A DNA stretch of 64,000 nucleotides from positions 23,316,991-23,380,990 of the forward strand of contig CP136061.1 in NCBI GenBank assembly GCA_032622095.1. Reading direction: 5' to 3'. Position numbers and translations under genes: made by a program. The notes under the pieces are model-generated. The model searched no databases, had not been told where the DNA came from, and saw only the letters and a program-made list of their open reading frames with translations. Each line of letters opens with the position of its first letter. Positions within the stretch are counted from its first letter, which is position 1. This DNA is from Siphonodentalium dalli. Its lineage: Eukaryota > Mollusca > Scaphopoda > Gadilida > Siphonodentaliidae. This document shows positions 62,944 to 64,000 of this stretch, one piece after another.

Positions 62944-64000
62944 GGATTTATGACTTTTCGAAGGATTTATGGCTCAAACCCAGAGATTCATGACTACAAC
63001 TCAGGGATTTATGACTTTTTCGAAGGATTTATGGTTCTAACCCAGAGATTCACGAATAGAACTCAGGGATTTATGACTTTTTCGAAGGATTTATGGTTCT
63101 AACCCAGAGATTCATGAATAGAACTCAGGGATTTATGACTTTTTCGAAGGATTTATGGTTCTAACCCAGAGATTCATGAATAGAACTCAGGGATTTATGA
63201 CTTTTTCGAAGGATTTATGGCTTTAACCCCGAGATTCATGACTACAACTCAGGGATTTATGACTTTTTCGAAGGATTTATGGTTCTAACCCAGAGATTCA
63301 TAAATACAACTCAGGGATTTATGACTTTTTCGAAGGATTTATGGTTCTAACCCAGAGATTCATGAATACAACTCAGGGATTTATGACTTTTTCGAAGGAT
63401 TTGTGGCTCTAACCCAGAGATTCATGATTACAACTCAGGGATTTATGACTTTTTCGAAGGATTTGTGGCTCTAACCCAGAGATTCATGAATACAACTCAG
63501 GGATTTATGACTTTTCGAAGGATTTATGGCTCAAACCCCGAGATTCATGACTACAACTCAGGGATTTATGACTTTTTCGAAGGATTTATGGTTCTAACCC
63601 AGAGATTCACGAATAGAACTCAGGGATTTATGACTTTTTCGAAGGATTTATGGTTCTATCCCAGAGATTCTTGAATAGAACTCAGGGATTTATGACTTTT
63701 TCGAAGGATTTATGGTTCTAACCCAGAGATTCATGAATAGAACTCAGGGATTTATGACTTTTTCGAAGGATTTATGGCTTTAACCCCGAGATTCATGACT
63801 ACAACTCAGGGATTTATGACTTTTTCGAAGGATTTATGGTTCTAACCCAGAGATTCATGAATACAACTCAGGGATTTATTACTTTTTCGAAGGATTTGTG
63901 GCTCTAACCCAGAGATTCATTATTACAACTCAGGGATTTATGACTTTTTCGAAGGATTTGTGGCTCTAACCCAGAGATTCATGAATACAACGCAGGGATT
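62944..64000 (+). repeat. compound a-b-c module 8, cut by the window end
   Basis: 61-bp monomers start at 62944 (a) and 63501 (b), 557 bp apart as in module 6. CTATCCC and ATTCTTGAATAG lie near 63655-63675 and CATTATTAC near 63912. By comparison with module 6, a c unit with M/N monomers is expected about 330 bp past the window. Confidence 0.88.

Larger units (their letters stand above)
1..64000 (+). repeat. 62-bp satellite DNA array filling the window (about 1,033 monomers)
   Basis: The 62-bp unit recurs from the first base to the last, always in the same orientation, and both array ends lie outside the window. Nearly every monomer holds GGATTTATGACTTTTTCGAA followed by a variable 42-bp part. 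Variation is mainly substitution at a few diagnostic positions, which defines types: G (GTTCT...AATAGAAC), C (GTTCT...AATACAAC), T (GCTTTAACCCCGAG...ACTAC), P (GCTCTAACCCCAAG), W (GTGGCTCT...GATTAC), K (AACGCAAGG), A (GCTCAAACC) and H (CACGAAT). I found no unique sequence, mobile element or gene inside. The array type is typical of eukaryotic heterochromatin; centromeric, pericentromeric or subtelomeric location cannot be decided here. I do not recognise the family. Confidence 0.99.
57643..64000 (+). repeat. large spaced duplication, copy C (continues past the window)
   Basis: Begins abruptly inside a monomer. The front is a GTTCT monomer inherited from copy B, and the rear is AATACAACTCAGG followed by the 61-bp monomer at 57679. 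This fused monomer is the only one of the 30 preceding a 61-bp monomer that has ATGGTTCT instead of GTGGCTCT. From there it follows copy A at 18,151 bp to the window end, including the 34-monomer block (60274-62381). Confidence 0.92.

Noticed and set aside
8015-63674. Thirty open frames of 64 or 69 codons on the + strand as genes
   Set aside because: All lie in satellite monomers and exist only where a 61-bp monomer realigns the frame. 29 of 30 start with GTG, they have no recognisable domain, and their similarity follows the DNA duplications.
1-64000. CRISPR array
   Set aside because: The repeats are contiguous and there are no unique spacers; the part between conserved cores is itself a small set of recurring variants. 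No cas gene is present.
1-64000. Telomeric repeat, because TAACCC occurs in most monomers
   Set aside because: TAACCC occurs once per 62-bp monomer and is never in tandem, so it is not a telomere array.
1-64000. Coding minisatellite (repeat-domain protein)
   Set aside because: A 62-bp period is not a multiple of three and each monomer holds TGA, TAA and often TAG in two phases, so no frame passes more than about three monomers.
1-64000. Inverted segments or strand switches in the array
   Set aside because: TTTATGAC...TTCGAAGG is in the + orientation wherever I looked, and I saw no reverse-complement run (for example CCTTCGAAAAAGTCATAAA).
1-64000. Naming the species or satellite family
   Set aside because: I do not recognise the monomer, and neither composition nor HOR structure is diagnostic; a database search with the 62-bp consensus would decide.

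Overview
The whole 64,000-base window is one uninterrupted tandem satellite array. Every stretch I followed is a copy of a 62-bp, roughly 35% GC monomer in the same head-to-tail orientation. I see no gene, RNA gene, transposon, unique spacer or inversion anywhere. Arrays this long and homogeneous are typical of eukaryotic constitutive heterochromatin (centromeric, pericentromeric, subtelomeric or B/sex-chromosome blocks). I do not recognise the monomer, so I cannot name the organism or the chromosomal position.

The array is nested at several levels. (1) The 62-bp monomer is three diverged sub-repeats of 20, 21 and 21 bp, each opening with a (G/A)GATTYATG core. (2) Monomers fall into recognisable types that follow each other in order; the commonest order is a 9-monomer higher-order repeat (HOR) of 558 bp. 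(3) Larger composites are built from these. One is a 34-monomer 2,108-bp block found four times plus one truncated copy. Another is a compound module in which three kinds of 61-bp monomer (here a, b, c) follow each other in fixed order; it occurs eight times, complete or broken. (4) Kilobase-scale tandem or spaced duplications (744, 1,240, 1,797, 2,541, 3,222, 3,658, 3,779, 4,523, 13,753 and 18,151 bp offsets) cover most of the window.

Layout: 1-7.7 kb, a 3,658-bp duplication and a nested 1,240-bp one. 8-13 kb, first a-b-c module and a 1,797-bp tandem. 13-19.4 kb, a 3,222-bp tandem. 20.4-25.5 kb, a 2,541-bp tandem. 23.8-31.5 kb, a 3,779/3,841-bp tandem. 32.9-35.3 kb, a local 12-monomer triplication. 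36.3-45.8 kb, a block copied again at 53.1-57.6 kb and 57.6-64 kb. 45-53 kb, a 4,523-bp tandem.

The register is very rigid. From base 17 to base 63,465 the length equals exactly 1,024 monomers once three indel lineages are counted: 29 one-base deletions, three 4-base deletions and one 1-base insertion. Nothing here looks protein-coding. A 62-bp period shifts the reading frame at every monomer, and the only open frames of 64-69 codons arise where a 61-bp monomer realigns the frame. Any function would be structural or chromatin-related. Two points bear on this: palindromes are spaced exactly 31 bp apart, and one of them matches the heat-shock-factor consensus nTTCnnGAAn. Both are inferences that need experiments.
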